A DNA stretch of 32,011 nt from an uncultured Mycoplasmatota bacterium. Lineage in GTDB: Bacteria; Bacillota_I; Bacilli_A; RF39; UBA660. Below the pieces are notes generated by a model that saw nothing but the letters and a program-made list of their open reading frames with translations, did no database searches and was not told the DNA's origin. The stretch covers positions 1 to 32,011 of the forward strand of contig CAMEJC010000011.1 of assembly GCA_945919295.1 (NCBI GenBank), written 5' to 3'. The position numbers and the translations under genes are program-made. Position 1 is the first letter of the stretch. Each line of letters starts with the position of its first letter. This document shows positions 15,925-23,381 of this stretch, in pieces.

Positions 15925-15950
15925 TTCATCATCCCTCTTCTATCTTTTTT

Positions 15951-15979
15951 ATTATAACAAATGATTAGTCTTTTTACAA
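15951..15979 (-). promoter_or_regulatory. Sigma-A promoter of the minus-strand envelope operon
   Basis: Read on the minus strand: TTGTAA, 17-base spacer, TATAAT, preceded by TGt. This is one of the best sigma-A matches in the window. It is divergent from the promoter of the DUF951 gene, about 30 bases away. Confidence 0.78.
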
Positions 15980-16007
15980 GAGGTGAAAAAAAATCAGTGT
16001 AAATTAA

Positions 16008-16036
16008 TTTACTAAAATAGAAATAAATGTTATAAT
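16008..16036 (+). promoter_or_regulatory. Sigma-A promoter of the DUF951-AbgT operon
   Basis: TTTACT (16008-16013), 17-base spacer, TATAAT (16031-16036) with TGt in front. The -10 box overlaps the ATG used by the ORF track at 16035, which shows that this ATG is not the translation start. Confidence 0.78.
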
Positions 16037-16055
16037 GAATTATGGATGTGATTAT

Positions 16056-16235
16056 GTGGAATATAATTTAAATGATATTGTTATTATGAAAAAGGTTCAT
16101 CCGTGTGGTTCTAATAACTTTGAAATTATTAGATTGGGAGCGGATATTAAAATAAAATGTACTAAATGTGGTAGAGTTATTATGCTTCCTAGAGTTGAAT
16201 TTAATAAAAAGATTAAAAAGGTGGTAAAAAAATGA
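16056..16235 (+). CDS. DUF951 (YyzM-like) small zinc-ribbon-like protein
   Basis: This 59-residue protein of the DUF951 family is recognised by NLNDIVIMKKVHPCGSNNFEIIRLGADIKIKC followed by CGRVIMLPRVEF. It has three Cys, one in HPCG and a CTKCG pair, which suggests metal binding or an RNA-associated ribbon; the function is unknown. In B. subtilis and relatives the homologue yyzM lies directly before ychF (yyaF); here an AbgT-type transporter has come between them. The ORF-track ATG at 16035 lies in the -10 box, so I place the start at the GTG at 16056, preceded by GGATGTG. The stop overlaps the next ATG (ATGA), so translation of the two is coupled. Confidence 0.85.
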   Translation: MEYNLNDIVIMKKVHPCGSNNFEIIRLGADIKIKCTKCGRVIMLPRVEFNKKIKKVVKK

Positions 16236-17767
16236 AAAAGAAAAAAATTAGGATTCATCCTGCTTTGGTATTTTTAATTCTTACTTTGGTTATTATGATT
16301 ATTAGTAGTATAGGTAGTATTTTAAATTTAGAGGCTAGTTATTATGTTGTTAATGAAGCAACTGGTGATTTAACGACCCAGGTCGTTACGATTAATAATT
16401 TATTTAATAGAACTGGACTTCAATATCTTATTAGCAATATGATTAATAACTTTTTATCTTTTGCTCCTTTAGGTAATTTAATAGTCGGTCTTTTAGGAAT
16501 TGGTGTTGCTTATAAATCAGGTTTTTTAAATTCTTTGTTTAAAATGATAGGGGAAAAAGTTCCAAGAAAATTTTTAACTTTTATGGTTGTTTTCCTTGGT
16601 ATTATATTTTCGATGTTTTATGAGGTTGGATATGTTATTTTAATACCACTTGCAGCGATATTATTTATGAATTTAGGTAGACATCCATCAGCAGGTATTT
16701 GTGCGGCTTTTTCGGGTATTACTTTTGGATATGGTGCAAATGCTATTGTTAATAGACTTGATAGTGTCTTGCTTGATTATTCTAATAAGGCTACATCAAT
16801 ATTGGATTCGGTATATAACGTTAATCTATACGGAAATGTTATTTTTACTATCGTAAGTGCCTTTCTTCTTTCTTATGTGGGAATGATTGTTACGGAAAGA
16901 TTTATTATTCCAAAATTAGGTAAATATTATTTTGATGAAGAGGAGCCTTCACAAGATGGAGAAGTTAGTAAAAGAGAGAGAAAGGGTGTTATTATATCAT
17001 TACTTGCTACTTTTGTTGCTAGTTTGTTACTTATTTATTGTATAATTAAAGGTCTTCCTTTTTCAGGATTACTCTTGGATCTTAGTCAATCCCGTTATGT
17101 TGATATGTTATTTGGGGAAGGTTCTTATTTTTATCAAGGTTCTGTTATGATATTTTCATTTATGTTGATTTTTAGTTCTTTAATTTATGGTATTAGAGTT
17201 AAATCAATTGATGATAATAGGGATCTAGTAGATGGTATGAGTTATTATTTAAAGGATGTTGCTTCGCTTCTTGTACTTATCTTTTTTGCTGCACAATTTT
17301 GTTTAATATTTAAAGAGACTAATATAGGTATATTTATTGTGGCATCTTTGTCTGAATTATTAAATGGTATGCAATTGTCAGGTTTATCTTTAGTAGTTAT
17401 TACTTTTGTAATTGTTGCTATTTCAACTTTTTTTGTGCCGATGGCTTCAACTAAATGGGCAATGTTATCTCCTATTATTGTTCCGATGTTTATGCAGGCC
17501 TCAATGACTCCAGAGTTTGCAGAAGCAGTATTTAGAGCAGCTGATAGTAGTATGAAGGGAATTACTCCTTTATTTAGTTATTTTGTTATATTGATTGGTT
17601 ATTTACATATTTATAATAAACGTAAGAACGATGTTATAACTATTACTGATGCTATGAGTTTGATGATTCCTTATGCTATTGCCTTTACAATATTATGGCT
17701 TGTTATTATTTTGGCATTTTATATTATTGGTATTCCTATTGGTATTGGGACATGGGTAATGTTATAA
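16232..17767 (+). CDS. AbgT-family transporter
   Basis: This 511-residue polytopic membrane protein has about eleven to thirteen helices. It has the AbgT length and order: a short basic N terminus, HPALVFLILTLVIMIIS as the first helix, an extracellular loop, PLGNLIVGLLGIGVAYKSG, and the C-terminal ADSSMKGITPLFSYFVILIGYLHIYNK, which corresponds to the family's conserved ITP-MxxY hairpin region. E. coli AbgT imports p-aminobenzoyl-glutamate; other members (MtrF, YdaH) have been reported to export sulfonamide-like compounds. I cannot choose between these. It overlaps the DUF951 stop by four bases, with AAGGTGG as Shine-Dalgarno. It is the second IT-superfamily carrier in the window and not closely similar to the first. 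Confidence 0.85.
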   Translation: MKKKKIRIHPALVFLILTLVIMIISSIGSILNLEASYYVVNEATGDLTTQVVTINNLFNRTGLQYLISNMINNFLSFAPLGNLIVGLLGIGVAYKSGFLNSLFKMIGEKVPRKFLTFMVVFLGIIFSMFYEVGYVILIPLAAILFMNLGRHPSAGICAAFSGITFGYGANAIVNRLDSVLLDYSNKATSILDSVYNVNLYGNVIFTIVSAFLLSYVGMIVTERFIIPKLGKYYFDEEEPSQDGEVSKRERKGVIISLLATFVASLLLIYCIIKGLPFSGLLLDLSQSRYVDMLFGEGSYFYQGSVMIFSFMLIFSSLIYGIRVKSIDDNRDLVDGMSYYLKDVASLLVLIFFAAQFCLIFKETNIGIFIVASLSELLNGMQLSGLSLVVITFVIVAISTFFVPMASTKWAMLSPIIVPMFMQASMTPEFAEAVFRAADSSMKGITPLFSYFVILIGYLHIYNKRKNDVITITDAMSLMIPYAIAFTILWLVIILAFYIIGIPIGIGTWVML

Positions 17768-17788
17768 ATAAAAAAAATGAAAATTATT

Positions 17789-17826
17789 AAGATGTATCTG
17801 TTATTGATAAATACATCTTTTTTTGA
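17789..17826 (+). terminator. Terminator after the AbgT gene
   Basis: AAGATGTAT (17789-17797) pairs with ATACATCTT (17811-17819), followed by T residues. Its 13-base loop contains the -35 box of the ychF promoter. Confidence 0.85.
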
Positions 17827-17832
17827 TATAAT
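17804..17832 (+). promoter_or_regulatory. Sigma-A promoter of ychF-pepF, embedded in the preceding terminator
   Basis: TTGATA (17804-17809), 17-base spacer, TATAAT (17827-17832). The -35 lies in the loop of the upstream terminator and the spacer covers its 3' arm and T run. The Shine-Dalgarno AGAAGTG follows. Confidence 0.72.
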
Positions 17833-17859
17833 ATTTCATATAAGAAAGAAGTGATATAA

Positions 17860-18957
17860 ATGAGCTTAACTGCTGGTATTGTTGGACTTCCTAATGTCGG
17901 GAAGTCGACGTTGTTTAATGCAATTACTAAAAAAAATATTTTAGCCGCTAATTATCCTTTTGCAACGATAGATCCTAATGTTGGAGTAGTTACAGTACCT
18001 GATAAAAGGGTGGAAGTGCTTGAGAATATGTATATTCCAGAGAGGACTATTCCAACAACATATGAATTTACTGATATTGCTGGTCTTGTAAAAGGAGCTA
18101 GTAATGGTGAGGGTTTAGGAAATAAATTTTTGTCTCATATTAGAGAGGTTGATGCTGTAGTTGAAGTGGTTAGATGTTTTAATGATGAAAATATTATACA
18201 TGTTGATGGTACAGTTGAGCCAATCCGTGATATTGAAGTTATAAATGTTGAACTTGTGCTTTCAGATTTGGAAATAGTTATGTCTAGAATTAATAAAATT
18301 GGTAAAAAGGCTATGACTACTAAAGATAAAAAAGATATTAAGGAGATAGAATTACTTAATAAGATTAAAGATGCTTTGGAGAAAAATATTCCAGTTAGGA
18401 AATTAGAATTATCATATGATGAAAAGAAAATGATTAGTTCATTTAATTTGATTACTTTAAAACCGATTATATATGCTCTTAATGTTGATGAGGAAAACAT
18501 TAATACAGGAAACGATTATACTAAAAAGGTTCAAGAATATGCCAAGAATGAGGGAAGTGAAACGGTAATTATTTGTGCTAAATTGGAAAGTGAATTATCT
18601 GAACTAACTGATGATGAAAAAAAAGCTTTTTTAAATGAGTTAGAAATTAAGGAAAGTGGTCTTGATCAATTGATTCATAAAACATATAAGTTGCTTGGAC
18701 TTGCTACCTTCTTTACGGTAGGCTCTGATGAGGTTAGAGCTTGGACTTTTAGAAAGGGAATGAAGGCACCAGAGTGTGCAGGTATTATTCATTCGGATTT
18801 TGAAAGGGGTTTTATCAAAGCAGAGGTTATGTCTTATGATGATTTGGTTGAGGCTGGAAGTGAACTTAAGGTTCGTGAAAATGGAAAGGCAAGAATAGAA
18901 GGTAAAGAATATTTAATGCAAGATGGTGATATTTGTCATTTTAGATTTAATGTATAG
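17860..18957 (+). CDS. ychF: YchF/Obg-family translation-associated ATPase
   Basis: P-loop protein of the Obg family that prefers ATP and binds ribosomes. Its 365 residues are the normal length. The G1 loop is GLPNVGKST near residue 8, switch I region PFATIDPNVG, G3 DIAGLVKGASNGEGLG near 70, and a G4 position read as NVDEEN instead of NKxD, which is the change that lets YchF take ATP. A coiled alpha-helical insert spans about 130-200 (DKKDIKEIELLNKIKDALEKN). The C-terminal TGS-like domain includes VRAWTFRKGMKAPECAGIIHSDFERGFIKAEV. It is the first gene of an apparent operon with pepF, 12 bases downstream. Confidence 0.96.
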   Translation: MSLTAGIVGLPNVGKSTLFNAITKKNILAANYPFATIDPNVGVVTVPDKRVEVLENMYIPERTIPTTYEFTDIAGLVKGASNGEGLGNKFLSHIREVDAVVEVVRCFNDENIIHVDGTVEPIRDIEVINVELVLSDLEIVMSRINKIGKKAMTTKDKKDIKEIELLNKIKDALEKNIPVRKLELSYDEKKMISSFNLITLKPIIYALNVDEENINTGNDYTKKVQEYAKNEGSETVIICAKLESELSELTDDEKKAFLNELEIKESGLDQLIHKTYKLLGLATFFTVGSDEVRAWTFRKGMKAPECAGIIHSDFERGFIKAEVMSYDDLVEAGSELKVRENGKARIEGKEYLMQDGDICHFRFNV

Positions 18958-18969
18958 AAAGGGTATATA

Positions 18970-20754
18970 ATGAGGGAAAGAAAAGATATTGATGAGAAGT
19001 ATACTTGGAATTTAGAAGTTATTTACAGTAATTTAGATGGATTTAATAGTGATTATGATAAGGTAAAAAAATTAATTGAGAAGTTATCTAAATATGAAGA
19101 TTCTATGATTAATAATAGTGATAATTTTTATAATACTATTTGTTTATCTTTAGAGATTCAAAGAATAATTGAAAAATTATATTCTTATACTAATTTGTCT
19201 TTTGATTTAGATACTTCGAATAATGAGTGTCAAGAGTTATGTGAAAAGGTAAGTAATTTGTATAGTGATTATGTAAAGATAAGTTATTTTGTTGTTCCTA
19301 GTATTTTAAAATGTGATAAACTATTGATTGATAAATTTTACAAAGAAGAATCTAGACTTAAAGAATATGAAAATGTTATAAATGAAATATATAGATACAA
19401 AGATCATACTCTTAGTGATAAAGAAGAAAAAATACTATCTAGCATTAGCAAGATAACGGGAAATGCTTATGATACTTATGAATTGTTTAAAGATTGTGAT
19501 ATGTCTTTTGGTAAAATAAAAAATGAGATGGGTAAGAGTATAGAACTTAATAATAGTAATTATTCTCTATATATTGAGAGCAAAGATAGAAGTGTTAGAA
19601 AGAGTGCTTTTAAAACTTTATATAAGGAATATAAAAAATATAGTAATACTTTTGCCTCACTATTATCTGCAAATATGAAAGAACTTACGACTATGGCTAG
19701 ATTATCTAATTATGATAGTGCTATTGCAAGATCTTTATATGCGGATGATATTAGTATTCAAGTATATGATAATTTAATAGAAAGTGTACATGCAAATATA
19801 ACTTATTTATATGAATATTATAAATTAAAAAAGGAAATACTAGGAATAGATGAATTACATTTATATGACATTTATGTTCCAATAGTAGGTGATTACGATA
19901 AGAAGTATAGTTATGAAGAGGCAAAAGAGATAATACTAAAAGTTCTTAGTGTCTTTGGTGAAGAGTATATTACGAAAGTTAAAGAAGCGTTAAATAGTAG
20001 ATGGATAGATGTATATCCTACGAAGAATAAAAGAACAGGGGGATATTCTGGAGGAAGTTATGATACATACCCTTATATACTTCTTAACTATCAAGATGAA
20101 TATAATGATATGTCGACTTTAATTCATGAGATGGGTCATTCTATGCACAGTTATTATTCAAGAAAGTACAATACTTATCAAGATAGTCAATACCGTATAT
20201 TTGCTGCAGAAGTAGCTTCGACGGTCAATGAACTTTTACTTAGTAATTATATGCTTGAACATAGTAAAAGTAAAGAAGAAAAGCTATTTATTTTGAATAA
20301 TCTTATGGAGCTTTATAAAGCTACTATTTATAGGCAGACGATGTTTGCAGAATTTGAAAAGAAAATATCGGGTATGATAGATTGTGATGAGGCTTTAACG
20401 GCAGATAAACTCTCTAGTATTTATTATGATTTAAATAAATTTTATTTTGGAAATCAAGTAGTTGTCGATGATGAAATAAAATATGAATGGGAAAGAATAC
20501 CTCATTTCTATTATGATTTTTATGTTTATCAATATGCAACCGGTCTTAGTGCCGCGACTATAATTGTTAAAAATATAAAAGATGGTAAAGATGGTGCTAT
20601 AGAAAATTATATTGAATTTTTAAAATGTGGAGGCAAAAGATCACCAATTGATTCACTTATGATTGCAGGAGTAGATTTAACTGATAAGAATGTTATTGAA
20701 GGTGCACTTTTGGAATTTAAAAAAGTTATTGATATGTATAGAGATAATATGTAA
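18970..20754 (+). CDS. pepF: Oligoendopeptidase F (M3 family zinc peptidase)
   Basis: Cytoplasmic metallopeptidase that cuts peptides of roughly 7 to 17 residues. The 594-residue chain is the usual size. The zinc motif HEMGHSMHSYYS (HExxH, near residue 386) is intact, with the third ligand expected in FAAEVASTVNELLLSNY a short way downstream. An N-terminal helical domain (about 1-200) has no membrane or signal segment. ERIPHFYYDFYVYQYATGLSAA near 515 is the conserved substrate-side Tyr and His region. The gene follows ychF with a 12-base gap and AAAGGG as Shine-Dalgarno, so it is likely cotranscribed. It converges with the small minus-strand gene at a shared terminator. Confidence 0.96.
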   Translation: MRERKDIDEKYTWNLEVIYSNLDGFNSDYDKVKKLIEKLSKYEDSMINNSDNFYNTICLSLEIQRIIEKLYSYTNLSFDLDTSNNECQELCEKVSNLYSDYVKISYFVVPSILKCDKLLIDKFYKEESRLKEYENVINEIYRYKDHTLSDKEEKILSSISKITGNAYDTYELFKDCDMSFGKIKNEMGKSIELNNSNYSLYIESKDRSVRKSAFKTLYKEYKKYSNTFASLLSANMKELTTMARLSNYDSAIARSLYADDISIQVYDNLIESVHANITYLYEYYKLKKEILGIDELHLYDIYVPIVGDYDKKYSYEEAKEIILKVLSVFGEEYITKVKEALNSRWIDVYPTKNKRTGGYSGGSYDTYPYILLNYQDEYNDMSTLIHEMGHSMHSYYSRKYNTYQDSQYRIFAAEVASTVNELLLSNYMLEHSKSKEEKLFILNNLMELYKATIYRQTMFAEFEKKISGMIDCDEALTADKLSSIYYDLNKFYFGNQVVVDDEIKYEWERIPHFYYDFYVYQYATGLSAATIIVKNIKDGKDGAIENYIEFLKCGGKRSPIDSLMIAGVDLTDKNVIEGALLEFKKVIDMYRDNM

Positions 20755-20781
20755 AAAAAGAGACATTAGTTTGTCTCTTTT
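20753..20781. terminator. Bidirectional terminator between pepF and the small anchored-protein gene
   Basis: AAAAGAGACA (20756-20765), loop TTAGTT, TGTCTCTTTT (20772-20781): ten pairs, with a run of seven T on the minus strand and T-rich sequence on the plus strand. Confidence 0.87.
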
Positions 20782-20787
20782 GCATTT

Positions 20788-21210
20788 TTAATACTTTGAA
20801 AATAAATCATTTAGATAGTTATTTATTTCTGATGAATTTGTATAGTACCAGTAGCCAGCATTAGAGTTTATAGCTAAGGAACTATCGTCAATTAGCATAA
20901 ATTCTTGCTGTTTTACAATACCGTCTTTACTATAAGTAATGGTCACTTTGGAATAACATTTGTTATTATCGCCAGTCCATGGTCCGTTATCAGATAATTG
21001 ATTCCATTTATTAAATAGTTCTTTTATTGTTTCTTTTGGAAACATTGTTGTTCGATTACTGCAATTAGTCATGGTTATTTGATAGTCTTCTGAGGCCAAT
21101 ACTTCTTTCATCCAAGCGTCTTTTTTATTGCCTTGAAGTAATATTACTACGATTATGATTACAAATAGTAGTATGGTTCCTCCTACTGTCATATATTTTT
21201 TTTTATTCAT
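20788..21210 (-). CDS. Small membrane-anchored extracellular protein, unknown function
   Basis: This 140-residue protein has a short basic N terminus (MNKKKY), one hydrophobic segment (about residues 8-25) and a soluble tail of about 115 residues, probably outside the cell. The tail contains two Cys (TNCSNR and NKCYSK) that could form a disulfide, a KETIKELFNKWNQL helix, and a strand-rich end with several aromatic residues (GYWYYTNS). There is no recognisable family. AGGAGG precedes the ATG, and a good minus-strand promoter lies just upstream. It stands alone between pepF and prfB and is not part of the neighbouring operons. Translation signals and isolation by its own promoter and terminator make it a convincing gene. 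Confidence 0.85.
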   Translation of the reverse strand: MNKKKYMTVGGTILLFVIIIVVILLQGNKKDAWMKEVLASEDYQITMTNCSNRTTMFPKETIKELFNKWNQLSDNGPWTGDNNKCYSKVTITYSKDGIVKQQEFMLIDDSSLAINSNAGYWYYTNSSEINNYLNDLFSKY

Positions 21211-21241
21211 TAAATATTCCTCCTAGAGTACTTCTATCTTA

Positions 21242-21271
21242 ATAGTAACACTTTTGATTATTTTGTGTCAA
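21242..21271 (-). promoter_or_regulatory. Sigma-A promoter of the small anchored-protein gene
   Basis: On the minus strand: TTGACA, 18-base spacer, TACTAT with TGt in front. The -35 is a perfect consensus. The prfB control region must lie immediately to the right on the other strand. Confidence 0.68.
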
Positions 21272-21333
21272 TAATTTTATGATTGTACTTTCTTTTTTTG
21301 ACAATTTAATGTATACTTATACTAGGTGATTAT

Positions 21334-22429
21334 ATGGAATTATTTGAATTAAGAAAAGAATATAAAAAACTTAATGATAGAATATTAGATCTTAGGAGGT
21401 CTCTTTGACTTAGATAAAAAAATATTAAGAGAAAAAGAAATAAATAATCTTATGCTACAAGATTCTTTTTGGAACGATAGGGAAGAATCTGATAAAACGG
21501 TTTTGGAACTTAAGAATATAAAGAATATTGTTGAGAGGATGGATTATTTAACTAAAATAATTGATGATAATTTAGATATTGTTAGTAATGCTAATGAAAA
21601 TGAAAGAGATATTTTGCTTTTATTGGAAGAAGAACTTTTGAAACTTAAAAAAGATGTTTATAAATTAGAATTAGAAACATATTTAAATGGTGTATATGAT
21701 AATAGTAATGCTATTATAGAAATACATGCTGGTGCTGGTGGTACTGAGTCTTGTGATTGGGCTAATATGTTATATAGAATGTATAGTAGATATGCTCAAA
21801 ATAAAGGATATAATTTGGTTGAACTAGATAAGCAAGATGGTGAAGAGGCTGGTATTAAGTCAGTGATGTTTCAAATTAATGGTCTTCAAGCTTATGGTTA
21901 TTTGAAAGGTGAAAGAGGTGTACATAGACTTGTTAGAATTAGTCCTTTTGATTCTAATAAGAGAAGACATACTTCTTTTGCCGCTGTTGATGTTATGCCA
22001 GAAATTAATAAAAATATTGATATTAAAATAAGTGATAATGATCTTCGAATTGATATTTATCGGAGTAGTGGTCCAGGTGGACAGGGTGTTAATACAACTG
22101 ATTCTGCTGTTAGGATTACTCATCTTCCTACGGGGATAGTTGTGACTTGTCAAAATGAAAGAAGTCAGATAAGAAATAAAGAAAAGGCATTAGAAGTTTT
22201 AAAGAGTAAACTTTATTTGCTAGAACAACAAAAACAAAATGAAAAGATTAATGGAATAAAAGGGGAACAACTTACTAATGGTTGGGGAAGTGCGAAGAGA
22301 AGTTATGTGATGTGTCCTTACACCTTGGTTAAAGATAATGATTCTGGTTATGAAACTAGTAATGCTGATAGTATTTTAAATGGCGAAATTGATGAAATGC
22401 TCGAGTATGGTATTAAGATTAATAATTAA
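21334..22429 (+). CDS. prfB: Peptide chain release factor 2, requiring a programmed +1 frameshift
   Basis: RF2 reads UAA and UGA and triggers release of the finished protein. The ORF track shows only an internal part starting at 21452. The full gene begins at the ATG at 21334 with AGGTGAT as Shine-Dalgarno, encodes 24 residues, and meets an in-frame TGA at 21406. A +1 shift at CTT-T leads into the main frame, giving 364 residues, the usual RF2 length. The stop-recognition motif SPF falls near residues 203-205 and the catalytic GGQ near 248-250 (SSGPGGQGVNTTDSAV). Upstream is a divergent small gene; downstream are two YitT proteins and ftsEX, like prfB-yvjA-ftsEX in B. subtilis. A short TTGACA/TATACT pair upstream has poor spacing, so I do not call a promoter. 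Confidence 0.97.
21394..21409 (+). promoter_or_regulatory. RF2 autoregulatory +1 frameshift site
   Basis: AGGAGG, three bases, CTT, TGA, C. This is the classic RF2 arrangement: an internal Shine-Dalgarno element three bases before the slippery CTT, then the UGA with a following C. When RF2 is scarce the ribosome shifts by +1 and full-length RF2 is made. Confidence 0.96.
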
Positions 22430-22478
22430 TACATTTAGATGAAATATAAAAAATAAGAAAAAAAGGAGTTATTAAGTA

Positions 22479-23381
22479 ATGAAGTTATTTGATTATGTTA
22501 GAAAGAGAAAAGTTGATAATATTATTGAGACCGTCAGAAAAAGAAATATTGGTAGAAAATATTTTTTGTTAATAGTAGGTTGTTTAATTGTTGCGTTTGC
22601 ATTTAATTTATTCTTTTTGAAATATGATATTGTTTGTTTTGGTGTTAGTGGAATTGCTATTGTTTTTAGTAAATTTGGTGTCAATCCATCTTTATTTATT
22701 TTACTTGCCAATATTTTTTTGATGATACTTGCTTACTTTGTATTAGGATTTGATAATATGAAGAATCAATTGGTGGGAGCTCTCTCTTATCCGATATTTG
22801 TTGAAATTACTAGTTTAATAACAGATCGTATTGATTTAGGAAATACAGAGATGATTGTCATTGCAATAATTGGTGGTGTATTTGCTGGTATTGGATATGG
22901 TATGATATATAAAAGTGGTTTTTCGACAGGTGGTACTGATGTTATTATAGAAATTTTATGTAAATATTGTAAAATTTCTATGGGTAATGCTAGTCTTATT
23001 GTTAATGGTATTATTGTAATTATTGGTAAATTTGTATTTTCTTGGGATATTGTTTTATATGCTATTCTTGTATCATATTTAATATCAGTATTTACTGATA
23101 AAGTTCTTCTTGGTATTTCAAAAAGTAAAGCTTTTTATATTGTTGCTAATAAAGAAAAAGATGATTTGATTAGGGATTTTTTGGTATCTCTACCAGGAGT
23201 TGGAACGACTGTAATTGATGCAGAAGGGGGATATTCTAGTGATAATCAGACATTATTGTTAGCTGTTGTTCCTACAAGAGATTATTTTGTTGTTAAGGAA
23301 GGACTTAAAGAAATTGATAAAAATATATTTTTCTTAGTTTGTGATTCTTATGAAGTTAGCAATAATGGTGATCAATTATGA
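22479..23381 (+). CDS. YitT/DUF2179 membrane protein (first of tandem pair)
   Basis: This 300-residue protein has a basic N-terminal stretch of about 25 residues, five or six hydrophobic segments (DUF161/YitT region, about 28-205) and a cytoplasmic DUF2179 domain at the C terminus. The family hallmark SGFSTGGTDVI is intact near residue 150, and the end of the membrane part reads TDKVLLGISKSKAFYIV. The DUF2179 domain shows EGGYSSDNQTLLLAVVP and FFLVCDSYEV. The function of YitT proteins is unknown. AAGGAG precedes the ATG with a rather long spacing of eleven bases. The homologue yvjA stands in the same neighbourhood in B. subtilis, between prfB and ftsEX. Its TGA stop overlaps the ATG of the next gene, a sister copy. 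Confidence 0.92.
   Translation: MKLFDYVRKRKVDNIIETVRKRNIGRKYFLLIVGCLIVAFAFNLFFLKYDIVCFGVSGIAIVFSKFGVNPSLFILLANIFLMILAYFVLGFDNMKNQLVGALSYPIFVEITSLITDRIDLGNTEMIVIAIIGGVFAGIGYGMIYKSGFSTGGTDVIIEILCKYCKISMGNASLIVNGIIVIIGKFVFSWDIVLYAILVSYLISVFTDKVLLGISKSKAFYIVANKEKDDLIRDFLVSLPGVGTTVIDAEGGYSSDNQTLLLAVVPTRDYFVVKEGLKEIDKNIFFLVCDSYEVSNNGDQL

Noticed and set aside
21298-21323. prfB promoter TTGACA with TATACT
   Set aside because: The two possible TATACT boxes are 8 and 14 bases from TTGACA, too short for sigma-A, so I left it uncalled although a promoter must be near.
21403-21409. In-frame TGA in prfB as a sign of UGA recoding (mycoplasma code)
   Set aside because: It is the RF2 frameshift site. UGA also ends the DUF951, first YitT and dinB genes, and Trp is encoded by TGG throughout the genes read.
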